From Paraspadella gotoi (Eukaryota > Chaetognatha): DNA of 64,000 nucleotides. Position 1 is the first letter of the stretch. Each line of letters starts with the position of its first letter. The notes under the pieces were generated by a model. The model searched no databases, had not been told where the DNA came from, and saw only the letters and a list, made by a program, of their open reading frames with translations. Position numbers and translations under genes: made by a program. This document shows positions 1 to 12,700 of the stretch, piece after piece. The stretch covers positions 15,912,532 to 15,976,531 of the forward strand of contig CM119263.1 of assembly GCA_051294375.1 (NCBI GenBank). Direction: 5' to 3'.

Positions 1-479
1 TTCGTTCTCGTTTAACTCAACTCGACCGCTAAGCGGTTGTTGTGATCCTCTTTATGGACTAAGTCCCGAAAAAAAAAGGTTTTCCTTCTTTTCCTTGTTG
101 AATTCGCGTCGTGAATTAACACAGCCATAGGAACCTCCACGAGAGGCGGAATCATTCGTCTCTATTGGAACTAATTCTCGCCAGAGTCCGAAGATAGTTT
201 TAAATTGTTTGTTCCTGTTGTTAATTTTTTATTTTTGGTAAGTTTATACGATTAACATCCATGACAATATGTAAAAAAATAAAATTAATTATGTTTCTTA
301 TATTTTTTATCAAATTAGATTTAGGTCTCTCTCACGGGTCTCTTTCGTTTAGCAGTTCAGTATTGCTGTTTTTTTTTTTTTGCTTAAATCTCGAACTTTT
401 AACAATTAACCCGATAGTTTATTGGAATTTACATTTGTTTTGTCTTTGTTCAATGGTGTTTGGAGGCGGAAAGGTATGT
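1..479 (+). other. Possible 5' exon and flank of the WAP-like gene
   Basis: AT-rich sequence with no confident gene. At 453-473 a short open stretch beginning with ATG runs into a textbook donor (AAG followed by GTATGT at 474), just before an assembly gap. It could be an early exon of the WAP-like gene that resumes after the gap, but the link is lost in the N run. The hydrophobic reading just upstream (about 390-450) has no ATG in a useful frame, so a signal peptide cannot be assigned. Confidence 0.25.
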
Positions 480-841
480 NNNNNNNNNNNNNNNNNNNNN
501 NNNNNNNNNNNNNNNNNNNNNNNNNNNNNNNNNNNNNNNNNNNNNNNNNNNNNNNNNNNNNNNNNNNNNNNNNNNNNNNNNNNNNNNNNNNNNNNNNNNN
601 NNNNNNNNNNNNNNNNNNNNNNNNNNNNNNNNNNNNNNNNNNNNNNNNNNNNNNNNNNNNNNNNNNNNNNNNNNNNNNNNNNNNNNNNNNNNNNNNNNNN
701 NNNNNNNNNNNNNNNNNNNNNNNNNNNNNNNNNNNNNNNNNNNNNNNNNNNNNNNNNNNNNNNNNNNNNNNNNNNNNNNNNNNNNNNNNNNNNNNNNNNN
801 NNNNNNNNNNNNNNNNNNNNNNNNNNNNNNNNNNNNNNNNN
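480..841. other. Assembly gap (362 N)
   Basis: Run of 362 N. It interrupts the WAP-like gene, so that gene's signal peptide and first exons are probably hidden here. Other gaps in the window: 1954-1963, 2195-2204, 8459-8483, 23543-23874, 24032-24879, 29161-29173, 34530-35057 and 35360-35537. Confidence 0.99.
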
Positions 842-1771
842 GTCCGATGCCCCAAAACTTACCAGAAGGCCAAACCTTCGATGCTTTTGAAAGGCAGGTT
901 CTGCCAAAAAAATTTATGATTTGTCAATGCTTTCATTTATCACAAGCGACGTCTCCTTAATCAACCAATCAATCAATTTGTGAAAAATGTGAAGAAGTAA
1001 AAAGAAGGAATTATATACTGAGAACTATTTGAAATTTTCTTATTATTCAGAGGATGCCCCCCTTCGTCAGGGTCGTCTTGCGACGCGTGTCGTTTTAGTC
1101 TTTTCCGCAATCAGCACTGTTGTCCAACGCTTGTAGACGGCCAATGTCAATGGAGTTGTCTGGCGACGATCAGTCGATCATCGCGCCCAGGGGCGTGTCC
1201 GGCCGGGATGATGTCCAGACCTTCGAGGGTACGCTTAACCAGAACCGTTGGTCAATATTAGGCAACGATACAATTTCTGGAATTGTCTACGAGAAGTAGT
1301 AAAAGCTTTCGTTACTTATAGGGAAATGGGATGACGCGGAACGATTCTTGCAAAGTTCTATGTACTTAAATTAATAAATTAATGAATCATTTAAATAAAT
1401 CCTTTAGTTCAACCCAAGCAGCCACGCTTTCCGTTGGGCGCCGTCCTTTTGCGAATGGGTGAGCGCGAACAAGGTGAGTGCTATAAATCAGTTAATCCAT
1501 CCACTCGCCGAACTTTAAACCAAAACGTTGTCTCTCTCAGCAATTAAGCTCCTCCTACGAATGCCGATACGATGAAGACTGCACCCCTGGACAAAAATGC
1601 TGTCGGCCTCTTCCTACGGCCGACAACGTCTTCGAGACTTGCAGCCGGAAATGCGTTCCGGCGGTGGAAGAAATTCCGGCGGTGAGCGTCGAAGAATCTC
1701 CCGCGGGTGCAACGACGGCGTCTGATGAAGCGTCGGGAACTTTGTCCAAACCACAGAAGCCAGCGGCTTAG
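842..1771 (+). CDS. Partial secreted-type protein with two WAP-like (four-disulfide core) units
   Basis: I read four exons with matching phases: 842-897, 1051-1228, 1408-1473 and 1541-1771 (stop TAG 1769-1771). Donors are AG|GTTCTG, AGG|GTACGC and AAG|GTGAGT; acceptors are TTCAG, TTTAG and CTCAG. The product has two eight-cysteine units. Unit 1 reads C-x17-C-x7-C-x2-C-x9-CC-x7-C-x3-C; unit 2 reads C-x24-C-x14-C-x5-C-x5-CC-x12-C-x3-C. The C-x5-C-x5-CC...C-x3-C core of unit 2, with acidic residues before C4 and Pro-Gly after it, is typical of WAP domains; both units begin Cys-Pro. Unit 1 is less canonical (C3-C4 spacing of 2). A cysteine-free Glu/Ala/Ser/Thr-rich tail of about 38 residues follows. 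WAP proteins are usually secreted protease inhibitors or antimicrobial proteins; function here is inferred. The 5' end lies in the gap. A polyadenylation-like ATTAAA occurs near 1877. Confidence 0.72.
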
Positions 1772-3374
1772 ATTTTCAAGATTTTTGCAAAAAAATGTCA
1801 TGTTTTGTAATTAGTACTAGTATTCTAATGTTTTTGGCAAAGGCAGCGTTCAGTGCCTCGTACAGTACCCGAAAAAATTAAATCAATTTTTGATACATAC
1901 TGAGATGACCTCAAAATTTAAGACGCAGGAATCACACAGTATTGGACATGTTTNNNNNNNNNNAACTCAAGCACAAACGTTTAAACGAGTTTCACAAAAG
2001 GATAGCTAGTTCTTAACAATTGATTTTTAATATTTCTAGTTCACTTTCAAAGGTCACCTAATCAGTCTCTATTTAGGTGGATAAGAAATTAATATTTGAT
2101 GTTTGATAATTGTAGATATATGATTTTTATTCTTTTATTTCTGCAGATTCGAAAACGAAAGTTTTTAGTATTTTTTAAAACGATTTTTATTACANNNNNN
2201 NNNNAAAATTACACAATGTCTTTTATTTCTATAACTTTTCTTTTTCATTTACAATAAACTGAAAGTAAAAAGGATAACAATTTTTAACTCTGTGGATTTA
2301 ATCTGTTTCATATCTGCAGCCTCTGTCTCTTGCGAGATCAACCAAAACATTGGGCGCCAGGGGCAACTATTCCATTACGACTCCTTGAGGACAGAATAAA
2401 TTCACCATCAAAGATCGGGCGTCGTTGTTAGTTATGGTAAATTTTCGTTGCAGTTACATAGAGAGGAAAGCGGTTGCTGGCCAGTATGTCATTTCCAATT
2501 TATATCTTACTATCAACATTTCTACTTAATATGTAACTCGGCGTATTCTGTATCGGACTGTTGCGTCCGTAACGAAGAAGAGCAATTAGGCTTCGTTTCT
2601 CGTTTTTCTTTTGTTTGTTTGTTTTTTGGGTTTTTTTTGTTCCTTCATACGACCCAATCGTCCAAGATCGCATATCAATAAAATTCACATTGCTTAAACT
2701 ACAAACCCACGCTCTACAAGAACCTTAATTAAATATTTCAATTAATATTTGTACGTGGCGTATTTGGCGCTCTGCCAGGAAGAAGACATCGAAGGTGTCA
2801 ACTTCGCTTTGACGAAAATGAGGATGAACATTGGTAACAACGACAACAATGGACAACAACGACGACGACGACGACGAGAGTCCTATAGACAATAAACTAA
2901 GTAATTTTTGACAACGACGAAAACAATTTAAAACGATAACCAATTACGTAGACAATTAGTATCGCATAAATAAATTCTAAATGAGACTCAAGTTTATTCC
3001 CGATAATAGCGATTATTCCCGAAATCAAAAACAACAACAACAACAACGAGGACGACATCCCCAAAAAGAACAACAATAACAACGCCGCCGCCCTGAATTC
3101 CAACTTTTTTGTCATTGAGATCGAATCCGCGGTTTGATTGTGATTGTGATTTCCCGAAAAAAATCTTTAAAAAAGATTCCCACTTTCCTTTTTCTCTCTC
3201 CATTTTTTTTCTCTTTATGATTTCCCCCTTTTTTTTTCTGCCTTCGCTAGAATGAGTTCCGTGAATTAATTCTGATTTTCCATATGAAAGGACGAGAAAA
3301 TTCTGGCCGTAAGAAAGAAAGAGAAGGAGAAAGGGAGAAGGATAAATAAAAGGGAAAAAAGGAAGGAACTGACA

Positions 3375-3422
<48 letters not shown>

Positions 3423-3489
3423 GCAGGAAGCACACTTTTTGCCGAGAGAAAAATTTCATCGGTTTGACGTCTACAAATAAAGAAAAGAA
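1772..3489. other. Intergenic, AT-rich, no confident gene
   Basis: Contains two 10-N gaps (1954-1963, 2195-2204), a (CGA)n-like stretch near 2858-2876 and a (CT)n microsatellite at about 3376-3419. A short open stretch after an acceptor-like TGCAG near 2322 ends in a stop overlapping an AATAAA; it is too short to call. Confidence 0.6.
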
Positions 3490-4376
3490 ATGGATGCTCC
3501 GATATCAAGGAATTGGTTTTTCTTCCTGACGATTTTTTGTTTGGTAAGAAACGGATTTCGATAAGTTTACCTTTCTCTTCTACTCCAATTAAATCATTAA
3601 AATTTTCAGTTAAACCATTTCTTCCCTATCTTTAGAGATTTTGTTCTTTTTTTAAATATTCTGAAAGTAACTTCCGCAGATCTAATATATGTATTCTTCA
3701 GTTTGGTTTGAGCCAAATGACTGACTTTCAGAAAATTCCGGGCCTCATTTTCAAAGTGAATTGATAGGCACATTATTATCTTACTTAAAATAATTTTAAA
3801 CTATTAATGAGAAAGACGCGATTTTTTTTTAGTAATGCCCACAATTTGCGACTAATCTGTTTTGTATTATTTAAGGTGGGATGGCGCCAAGTTTCCGCGA
3901 ACACGTTGGTAGAGGGTGTGCCGGCGGTGCCCGTGGCCGAAGCCCCTCAAGGACGCACCCTTTCCCCAATTGTTGGCGGCACGTGCAAGATTTTCTGCGA
4001 CGGCGTTTACAAAGTGAGTCACGTGTTTCGATACATCTCTCTGACTTTTCTTTTTGATCCGTTAGAATTTATAAAGTACTTAGGATTCCACATCTTTAGT
4101 TTTCTAAGCTTTGCGTTCCATTAAATGTATTTTTTTTTATTACAGAAATTTGACATGACGAACATGCAAGTAATTCTTCCATGCGACAGCGTCTGCGTGG
4201 TCGTCGACGTAAGATTTTCTATTATACTATAAACAAATAATAATATTATTAATAATTATTAATATTTGATAATAAATAACATTTTTTGACCGCAGTTATT
4301 ATGTCAAGGAGTCGTGGACGCGACCGTGATGGGCATAACTGGCCCCAACTCCCCAACGCAGCAGAGCAGAAGATAA
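3490..4376 (+). CDS. Small secreted-type protein with a CX3C-X18-CX3C pattern (111 aa)
   Basis: Complete four-exon model, all introns in phase 0: 3490-3543, 3876-4013, 4146-4208, 4296-4376. Splice sites are TTG|GTAAGA, TTTAAG|GTG, AAA|GTGAGT, TTACAG|AAA, GAC|GTAAGA and CCGCAG|TTA; the stop is TAA at 4374-4376. Exon 1 encodes a hydrophobic N-terminus (residues 9-18: WFFFLTIFCL) read as a signal peptide with cleavage probably near the VSA at residues 24-26. The mature part has five cysteines: two CX3C pairs 18 residues apart plus one further Cys. Twin CX3C spacing is known in helical hairpin peptides and in small Tim chaperones, but a secretory leader argues against a mitochondrial Tim. The C-terminus is Ser/Gln/Arg-rich. 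No family is recognised and the function is unknown. It lies about 1.7 kb after the WAP-like gene on the same strand. Confidence 0.68.
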
Positions 4377-5295
4377 ACACTTTTTTTTATCACCGCAATA
4401 ATTCGCTTTTTCTATTTGTCTTCTCGTCTTGCGCAAACAAGTCCTTTTTGTTAGTAATGTAGTATGATAAATTTAAATGGTATCTAGGAATCTAGGTATC
4501 TAGGAATTGTAGAAATTTCATAACGGAAAGCGCTGTCTTTTTTTTGTCTTTTTTTTCAAAACGTATTTAAAAATTAACGGTCCATTCAGAGAAAAGAATT
4601 GGCCTTTTCTAATATTTCTAATATTTAGAATTTTGATAAAACGAAATCACCATTTAGTTTGTCATCACAATAATAAATAATAAATTAAAATTAAAATCAA
4701 AGTTTAAAAACAAAAATTAAAATTACTAAACTACTGGTCCCGAGTAATAATGGCGTTAGTTATAATTAATGTTTTGAGAAGCCATATATTTTTGCAAACA
4801 GCTCCGGTCGCTTTATGAATGATTCAGTTATGAAAACGTCCAACCCGAATTCGTGTTTTTTCCCATAAAATGAAAACCGAGAGAAGTGGAGACCGGATGA
4901 AATCCCAGTTTGTTTTTGTTTCTTGTTTGTCATTTTTGCGATTTTGTTTAATGATGATCGCGGAAGGCAAGATGAACAAATATTAGTACATAATAAAAAA
5001 TAAAATTCTTGATTTCCTTATTCTCAAAAAATAAGCGTAAAATGTTTTCATTCCAGACTTCGGCCTTTGACCACTCAATTCAGACCAAAAAAAAAACAAA
5101 CAAAACGCTGATTCGGTAGATCCTTTGCTTAGGTTTAATCTTCTGGTTAATTGGACGAGTTTCGTTGATGAGTTTCCCGCTCGCGTCCTGGGATGTAGAC
5201 TGGAGACTGAAGACTAGAGACGGTGAGGGTCAGTTGCTGAACGGGGAGGAAACCAAAATTAGAACAAAATACCCAAAAATAGTCACGATTACCTT

Positions 5296-5383
<88 letters not shown>

Positions 5384-5953
5384 ATCGCTTTCGCTCTCTT
5401 CCTTTCTTGAGCCAAAAGTCACGCGTGAAACAAAAGAGCAGCTTTTGGCTCCCTCTCCTTCACGCGAATCGAATCACTGCTTAGTGTGATTCTCCGGCCG
5501 ACGTAGCCGACGTAGCCGACAAAAACGCGACCGACTTATCGATATTGCTCCATTGGCGCAGTTTTCCGGATTTGCGTTGACTCCACCGACTAAACCAACG
5601 TCCCCACAGCTGTAACATTTACAGAGTTACGAAATAAAACTACATCTGCTAGTTATATTTAGTTTTCTTTTATTTACGGTTGTGCTTGTTGATTCAATAT
5701 ACGCCCTCGCCATTGCCATGAATATTGACGGAGTTTAAGTCATGACGAATGCTTACAATTCCATGATTAATTCCAGCACCGTCAGTGAAACAATAACTAC
5801 GCTCGAGCCAGAACTGTCGCCATCCCCTCCGCCATTGTGACACGCCGATGCCGCCGCCGCCGCCGCCGACGCCGCTTCCAAAGCCGACGCGACGTCTCAG
5901 CCAACGCGTTCCCTCACGTGGCATTAACGCCGCGGGCCGCTGCCATTTCACGT

Positions 5954-5984
<31 letters not shown>

Positions 5985-6570
5985 AACAGCTGAGACAGCG
6001 AAACGCGCAAAGGGTTTCGGGACGGTAGTGGGGGAAAGAGGGAGGGAGAAAGAGACGAAAGGTGGAAAGGGAGAGGGAACTGGCGACGCACCCGACGCTC
6101 GCCGCGGCGGAGCAGCCGAGGCAGCGTCCCAGCGGCGGACCTGCGTCCCTCGCGCCTTAGACTAAAAGGCTCGGGACATTTTAAAGCCTCTTTTGTCTTT
6201 GACGAACCAGACGACGACCATAGGGACGACGATAGGGACGACGAAGGAAAAACCAAAAGAGAAAGACGACGAGATTAGAAGGATAAGAGGAAAGATTACG
6301 AAAAATTACCCGGCTCTTCGGACGAATGAACATCCACTGATATCATTTTTTCTTTGTATCTACTATGTTTATACTCTAAATTACGTTTCGTTACTATTTT
6401 TAATTCGTAGTTTCAGTTCCTTTTGCTTCTTCCAGTTTTCAAATTGGTTCTCAGGTTTCCTCGTCAAGGTTTTCAGTTGAGCCTCGAGTTGATTTTTCCC
6501 GATGCCGTTTTTCGGGGTCTGGATTTCGGTTGGATCTCCAGGCAATTAACGCCAAGAAAAGAAGGGGACC

Positions 6571-6642
<72 letters not shown>

Positions 6643-6911
6643 AAAGGGAAAAAAAAAATACTCCTCAATTTTCGCGTTTGCTTTGGACTCGAGTGACATG
6701 AAAGTCTGTTATCTCTAAGCTTTTCGGTTGTTTGCCTTTTTCAACCTTTTTTATCACTTAGTCTCTCCCCATCTTTTTCATCCAAAATAATATTTTTTCA
6801 ACGAATAAACTGAAACAAAAAAGAGAAAAGCGACCGAAAAAATTAAAAAGAAACACAGAAAGAAATAAAGAGAGAAATAAAGAAAGGTCGAAAGAAATAA
6901 AGAAAGGTCGA

Positions 6912-6923
6912 AAGAAAGAAAGC

Positions 6924-7005
<82 letters not shown>
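6912..7005 (+). repeat. (GAAA)n tetranucleotide microsatellite
   Basis: About 23 near-perfect GAAA units, flanked upstream by imperfect A/G-rich copies (AAAGGTCG appears twice near 6883-6910) and downstream by a short (TAA)n run. Confidence 0.95.
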
Positions 7006-7006
<1 letters not shown>

Positions 7007-8343
7007 GTAAATAATAATAATAATAATAATTACGCCCAAATAACAGAGATTCAACCGGGAAAGTCAAGATAAAAAAATTCAAAAAAGGCAAAGACCTCAT
7101 AAAAGAAACTAAAAAAAGATGCGACTAAATACGAGGATAAAAAGTTAATTAGGTAAAACACGACAAGGCCAGAAATACACATATGTGAGAGCGAGAGAGA
7201 GAAAGAAATTTTAAAAGAAAGGAGATGAATACTACTCGGACTCTCTCTTTCTTCCTATCTTGCTCTCTTTCTCTCTATTTTTCTCCCTCATTCTCTTTCT
7301 TAAGCCGCTGCGTGAATTCAGATTAGATTTCATTCTTTTCTTTCGACTCATTTCTTTAACTTTTTTTTTCTTTTTCATCAGGCAAAGATATTTTAAAATA
7401 AAAAAAAAGAAGAAATCCTAGAAATATATCTCTGCCTCTCACTCTTTCTTTCTCTCAAAATCCCCTTTATGCTCAGTTGATTTTCATACCCCTGCCCAGC
7501 GCGAGGCCCGCCGTGCGTTTTCTTTATGACTGTTATCGTGGCCCTGCTGTAAATCACTGGCTACGTGAGAGGAGTTCTGTAAAGGTCGGATTTTTATGAG
7601 GAAAAGGTGAGTAACATTGGGGAAATGAAAAGAAACGAAACGAATCGAATGATGGAATGAAGGAATTAATGAATTAATGAATAATTGAATAAATTAAATA
7701 CTTATGGTGTGTAATATTTGAATTAATAAATTAATTATTTAATTAACTGGTTAGTGAAACTATGATTGAAATAAGCGAATGAGCAATTAAAAAAATAGTA
7801 AACAATATAAATATTAGTTAATACGTCAATATGTGAAATGTGAAATTAAATGAAGTAAGTATATTAATAAGTAAGTTAGTATCAGCGACTCCTTTTAATG
7901 GTACAAGCGCAAGAAACCGCGCGAAAACACGAAATAATCATAATGGGTTTTGAACGCATGTCATGCATGCACGACTTGACAAACCTTGGCGGGATGTCTG
8001 AGTGAATTCGAATTCAAGTTTGAGAGGAAGCGAAATGGAAGGGGATTCAACGGCTGCGGCGGCGGCGGCGGCGGCGGATCGGAAGTCGGAACATCGATTC
8101 TCTCACTTCTTTATCTTCTCTCTTTTTTTCCCCCTCGCTTCTTTTCTTTCCTTCTTTTCTGTTTTCCTCCTCTCTCCTTTCCTTTCTTCATCCTCTATTT
8201 TTTTACCTCTCGATTCTTCCTTCCTCCGACTCTCTTCTGCTCTCTCCTCTCTCTCCTCCCACAAACGGCCGAAGGCACGGAAACGAGTTTTCCCCTTTTC
8301 CCAAAATGGCGCTGGAATGGAAGCATGAGGCTAGCGATGCTTG

Positions 8344-8375
<32 letters not shown>

Positions 8376-8379
<4 letters not shown>

Positions 8380-8527
8380 GCCAACGGTTTTGCCATTTTT
8401 AAACATTGTAATTTGGATTATTCCGGTTATCATGTAATAAAACAAATCAATCGGCTTANNNNNNNNNNNNNNNNNNNNNNNNNAAACAGACGACGGTAGA
8501 GAGAGGAGAGGACGAGAGGAGAGAGAG

Positions 8528-8565
<38 letters not shown>

Positions 8566-8635
8566 TAAGGCCAACGGTTTTGCCATTTTTAAACATTGTA
8601 ATTTGGATTATTCCGGTTATCATGTAATGATAAAC
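8376..8635. repeat. Duplicated segment flanking an N gap
   Basis: About 70 bp beginning GGCCAACGGTTTTGCC occurs at about 8379-8448 and again at about 8569-8635, each preceded by a (GA)n run, with a 25-N gap at 8459-8483 between them. The copies are nearly identical and differ mainly at their 3' ends. The arrangement suits an unresolved microsatellite collapse or an allelic duplicate left by gap closing better than a biological repeat. Confidence 0.8.
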
Positions 8636-9710
8636 ACAAATCAACGGCAAGAAAAAGGGTCATTCAATTCCACACTTTAAAATAGGCCAAAATGAAGTAT
8701 CAAATTCAGAAGCTGAGCTCCTGGCGATTCCGAAAATGTATTCACTTTAACATTTGATGCATTTCTACCAGCCATTTTATACGGTTTAAATTATAATATA
8801 CAAAGTAAAAGAAACTATCTAAAGAGATTGCAAGGTCAAACGACGAAAGCCAATCCATCTGATATTTTTTATGAATTTTTTATTAAGTGAAGTTCGAAAA
8901 ATGTAACTAGAGATGACCATTTTTAAATTCTCAACTTGTAAACCTAGACAAATGAACGTTTTTTAAACGCTTTAACCCTGATTCTTCTAAACTGGAACCG
9001 CGTTTATCAAAATGTCTCTCTTTATACATTTTTACAAATTTTTTAAGATGCTAACTAAATTTTAATATCAATACATTATTAGTCGTTTAGGGCTGGCAAA
9101 CTCTTCAAATTCACGTGTAGATTCCATTGTAGCTCGAATTTCTTTACATCTATTTAACTGAAAGATTTTTTCCTGACTGGAAAACCAACAGTACTAACGA
9201 GATTAAATTGTTTAATTTCTCCCTTCAACAACTAACCATACCATGTTTTAACTTCTTACCTAGAACTTTTTTAACAAACAGATTGACAAAACAAATCTTT
9301 AAAAAAATGGTGCTTACCATTTAACTTACAATTTTGTTATTTACCCATTTAAAAAATGTTAAAACAGAATGTTTACATATAAATACAAAACCTTATTTTT
9401 TTGTGATTACTGACTCGATTATAACTGTATTTCTCGATTATTAGCTCTAATACATCAATGACTTACCGTTATTGTTATGGCTGACATGACCTTTCCTCTT
9501 AAAAGCGAAATAATCGTTGACAGATTTCTTTTTACTTTAACAGAGAGTACTCTTTTAATATTAGTTAGATATATAGTAGTTATATATAAATCGTTAAAAT
9601 TCGAAACAAATTGTCCAGGTTTAGTCATTCATGTTAAAAAATAAAATTACTATAATCGCAGTCAACTTGGGACATATTTTTAACATTATGAAACAAACAT
9701 GAATACAGAG

Positions 9711-9722
9711 TCAGACAGAGAG

Positions 9723-9759
<37 letters not shown>

Positions 9760-12700
9760 AAGCTCTTCCGTGGCGGCTCCCTACTTCCGCGACAATGGAT
9801 ATCAGTCCTCTGGCTCCAGCTTGAGGACCGGATCGTCTCCAGCTCGGCACCGTCGTGCAGAAGCGTCAGCGAAGTGGCGCGGGCATTCCTGACAGTCACG
9901 CCTTCTCCAAGGTGGCGTTCTAAGGAGAGTGCAGCGCCCCCACTGGCGCTACAGAACGTTGAGACGTCGACGAGAGGCGGATAACGACAATCTAATGAAG
10001 GTCTGAGAATAGTAAAATAGATTAAAAAAATTAAATATACAATTTATATGTACATTGTACAACATATACAACAAGAAGAAGATATGGTTGTCTGCACTAC
10101 TACTTGGATATAAATTGACATCTCGTCAATTCTCTAATTTTATGAATATAAGCTTTAATTAAGTTATTTGGTTTGGTTAATTTTATATGATATTCATTAA
10201 ATCTTCAACTAATAGAATCAAAAATAAATAAATTTGATCCCCTAAATCTTACTTCTCTACCTGAATAACGTGAAGACGGCCTCCTTGCTTGGCAACGCCA
10301 TCGTCTTGTCGTCCAAGTCCGATCTGAGATTCGGAAGCGGACGCAGGGAGATGAGATCCACGTCACAAGGAAATGGCGCCGCTGATCTCGCGGACTTGGG
10401 CGTCATTGCCCGCGATTGCGAATCAGAAGGCGCCGGCGCCGGTGACTGCGGAACCGCGTTCTCTTCGACCTACGTTGTAAACGTATCTTTAATCTTACTT
10501 TCTGAGTGATCGATCGATAGATTGATTGAGTTGATTTTTTGGATTTTTTTAAACACGCGGCACCTCAGCCGCCGCAGGCGCCGCCCACGCCCCCGCAACT
10601 GCCGCCGCCGCTTTGACCACCTTCGGCTCCGCGCTGAAAAAGACTTCCAACGGCGAATTGAGGCGGCGACGAAGTTGGTGAGCGGCGAGAGAAAGGAGCG
10701 GGATCGCCGGCTCCTTCGTCTCTTCCTTCCAGCGTTCCTCTAAAGTGAGATCATACTGGAGCATCGAGAGTTTATTATCCAAAACTCCCTGTCTCATGCC
10801 GCGCCCGTCGTCCCCCAGTAGGCGGCGATCTTGCATCACTTCCAGGCTGCCGTCATGCTGCGAAGAGACGCCCTGCGGCTGCGCGGAGAGCAGCGTCAAC
10901 CGTCGCTTCCCTTCGCCACCAACTCGGTCCTCGATAAACGCTGCCGACGGCATAGGGTAAAAGTTGCCCTGGATTAAAACCAATTGATCAGGGTGTAGGG
11001 TTAATGTTAAATGTTTTTATTGATATTGCTGTGAAAACAAAATTTAAAAAAAATGTGTGGCAATGGAGAGACATGTGTGATGCCCGGGGTGTGAGGCATC
11101 TCCCGACAGCTGGCGTTGAGGGATTTTGACCTGTAGTGACCACACCATGTCACTGGCGTGAGGGGATTGAACCCTGTTGGTGAACGAGTACTTAGCTGTC
11201 CAAGGCAATGAGACACCCAGCTATACGGGAGGGGAATTTAGGATTCACCACAAATGTCACTTTATTATAATGATATTTCCAATAAAAATTAGAAAAATCT
11301 GATAAAGCTACAATGATGACGATGATGATTTAACATTTTTCCAATTTTTGATTCTTTCATCACCAAAAAGCTTTACTACTTCGAATGGAGAAAACATTAA
11401 AAAAAAACTATTTGTAAATAAATACTCAACCGATTTAATTGCAAGTCATTTCAAAAATGTTTTTCCTTGGTATTAAAAAGTATCTCTGAAATGTATACAA
11501 TTTTATAAGAAAAGGTTTTCAAATCGAAAAAATGCTCCTTTCCTATTGATATTGATATTAATATATTGAAATATATTCTATTGACCTGGATTTGGAGTTT
11601 GGCGAAACGTTCCCGTCGCATCATTGCGAGGCCGTTGGCATCGCTGAAAAAGTTGGCGCCGGAATCGATGTCAGTGTCGATGCGCATCACGGGCTCGAGA
11701 TTGCTGGAATTCCTGAGCATGGTCAGATATTTTTTTCATCTTTTAATACTAATCAAATGATATTCTTAAGCTAACACTTATTACACTGTATTACTTTGAC
11801 AAATTCTCCCGACCCTTCCTTTTCCAATTTCTATCCTGTTTAACTATTATCACGGGCACACTGCTTTCAATGGCTTTTCCCCTTCCATTTCGATTTTTTT
11901 CCCCTTTTTCCTCCAACCTTCTTTCTATCATTCTGATTCTCTCCCAACTAACCCTTGGAGCAAAACGCGATTGGTGATGCGAAGCGATTGAAGCAGCTCA
12001 GAATAAGCGCAGGTCTGAAGTGAGAGGGAAGAAATATGGCCGTGCAGCCTTCGCCCTCCGACAATTTCCACGATGTGCTCGATCATGGGAAACACGACCC
12101 TGACCGTCGTCACCAAAGGGCCCTCGACGATCACTGACTTAATCGGATTTGAGCTTTCCTTCGCCGGGCCCGAGGGCAAGAAGACATAAGCTCCGCTCTT
12201 AGCCGATGGGTACCACCAAAAGCCGATCCGCGCGTCGAGATCGTTCCGCTGTTTAGTTCCAGCCTTAACTATCCTTCTCAAAAGCCCAGTGGCGCTATGA
12301 AACTCGGCCCCGAGGCATCCGTTGCTGAGCGAGAACCGATCTTGAGAAAGCCGTTTAGTAAAGGGAAACTGACCAGTTTCCAGAGTGAGGTTCACAACGG
12401 TCGCGGAATTGGCGTCAAAGGATGACGCTGGGATAACGGATTGGACGAACAGCCTCTTGATTTCAAATGGTTCCATCTCCGCCTCGATTACCAACTCGAG
12501 GAGGTTTAACTCGGAATCGCCACTGTCGGACCACACCGGTTCTATCTGGTGACGAAGGATCTTTCCAACCTCATTTGTTGCCGTCTTCACCTCAACGTGA
12601 CGCTGATTAATCCGCAGTCGAATTATCTCCCGGCGTTTGAAGGGAAGAGAGTTGACCAGGACGAGGAGTGTAACGGATGGAGCGTAGCCACGGACGTCTA

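Larger units (their letters stand above)
4377..9710. other. Intergenic block rich in microsatellites and one GC-rich island
   Basis: No supported gene. Holds (CT)n at about 5303-5379, (GA)n at about 6574-6639, (GAAA)n at about 6912-7005, (TAA)n near 7015-7029, (GGC)n near 8058-8078 and (GA)n arrays at 8350-8376, 8518-8563 and 9717-9757. A CpG- and GC-rich island spans about 5820-6170 and includes a (CGA)n run near 5955-5983; it could be a promoter or a first exon, but no reading is convincing. From 8640 to 9700 the sequence is plain AT-rich DNA. Confidence 0.6.

Noticed and set aside
2322-2399. Terminal exon ending in a stop that overlaps AATAAA
   Set aside because: Fewer than 30 codons, three frames partly open, and no upstream exon.
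5147-5422. Arg-Glu and Leu-Ser open frames across (CT)n here and at every other GA/CT tract
   Set aside because: They are translations of dinucleotide repeats with no start context, splice sites or family similarity.
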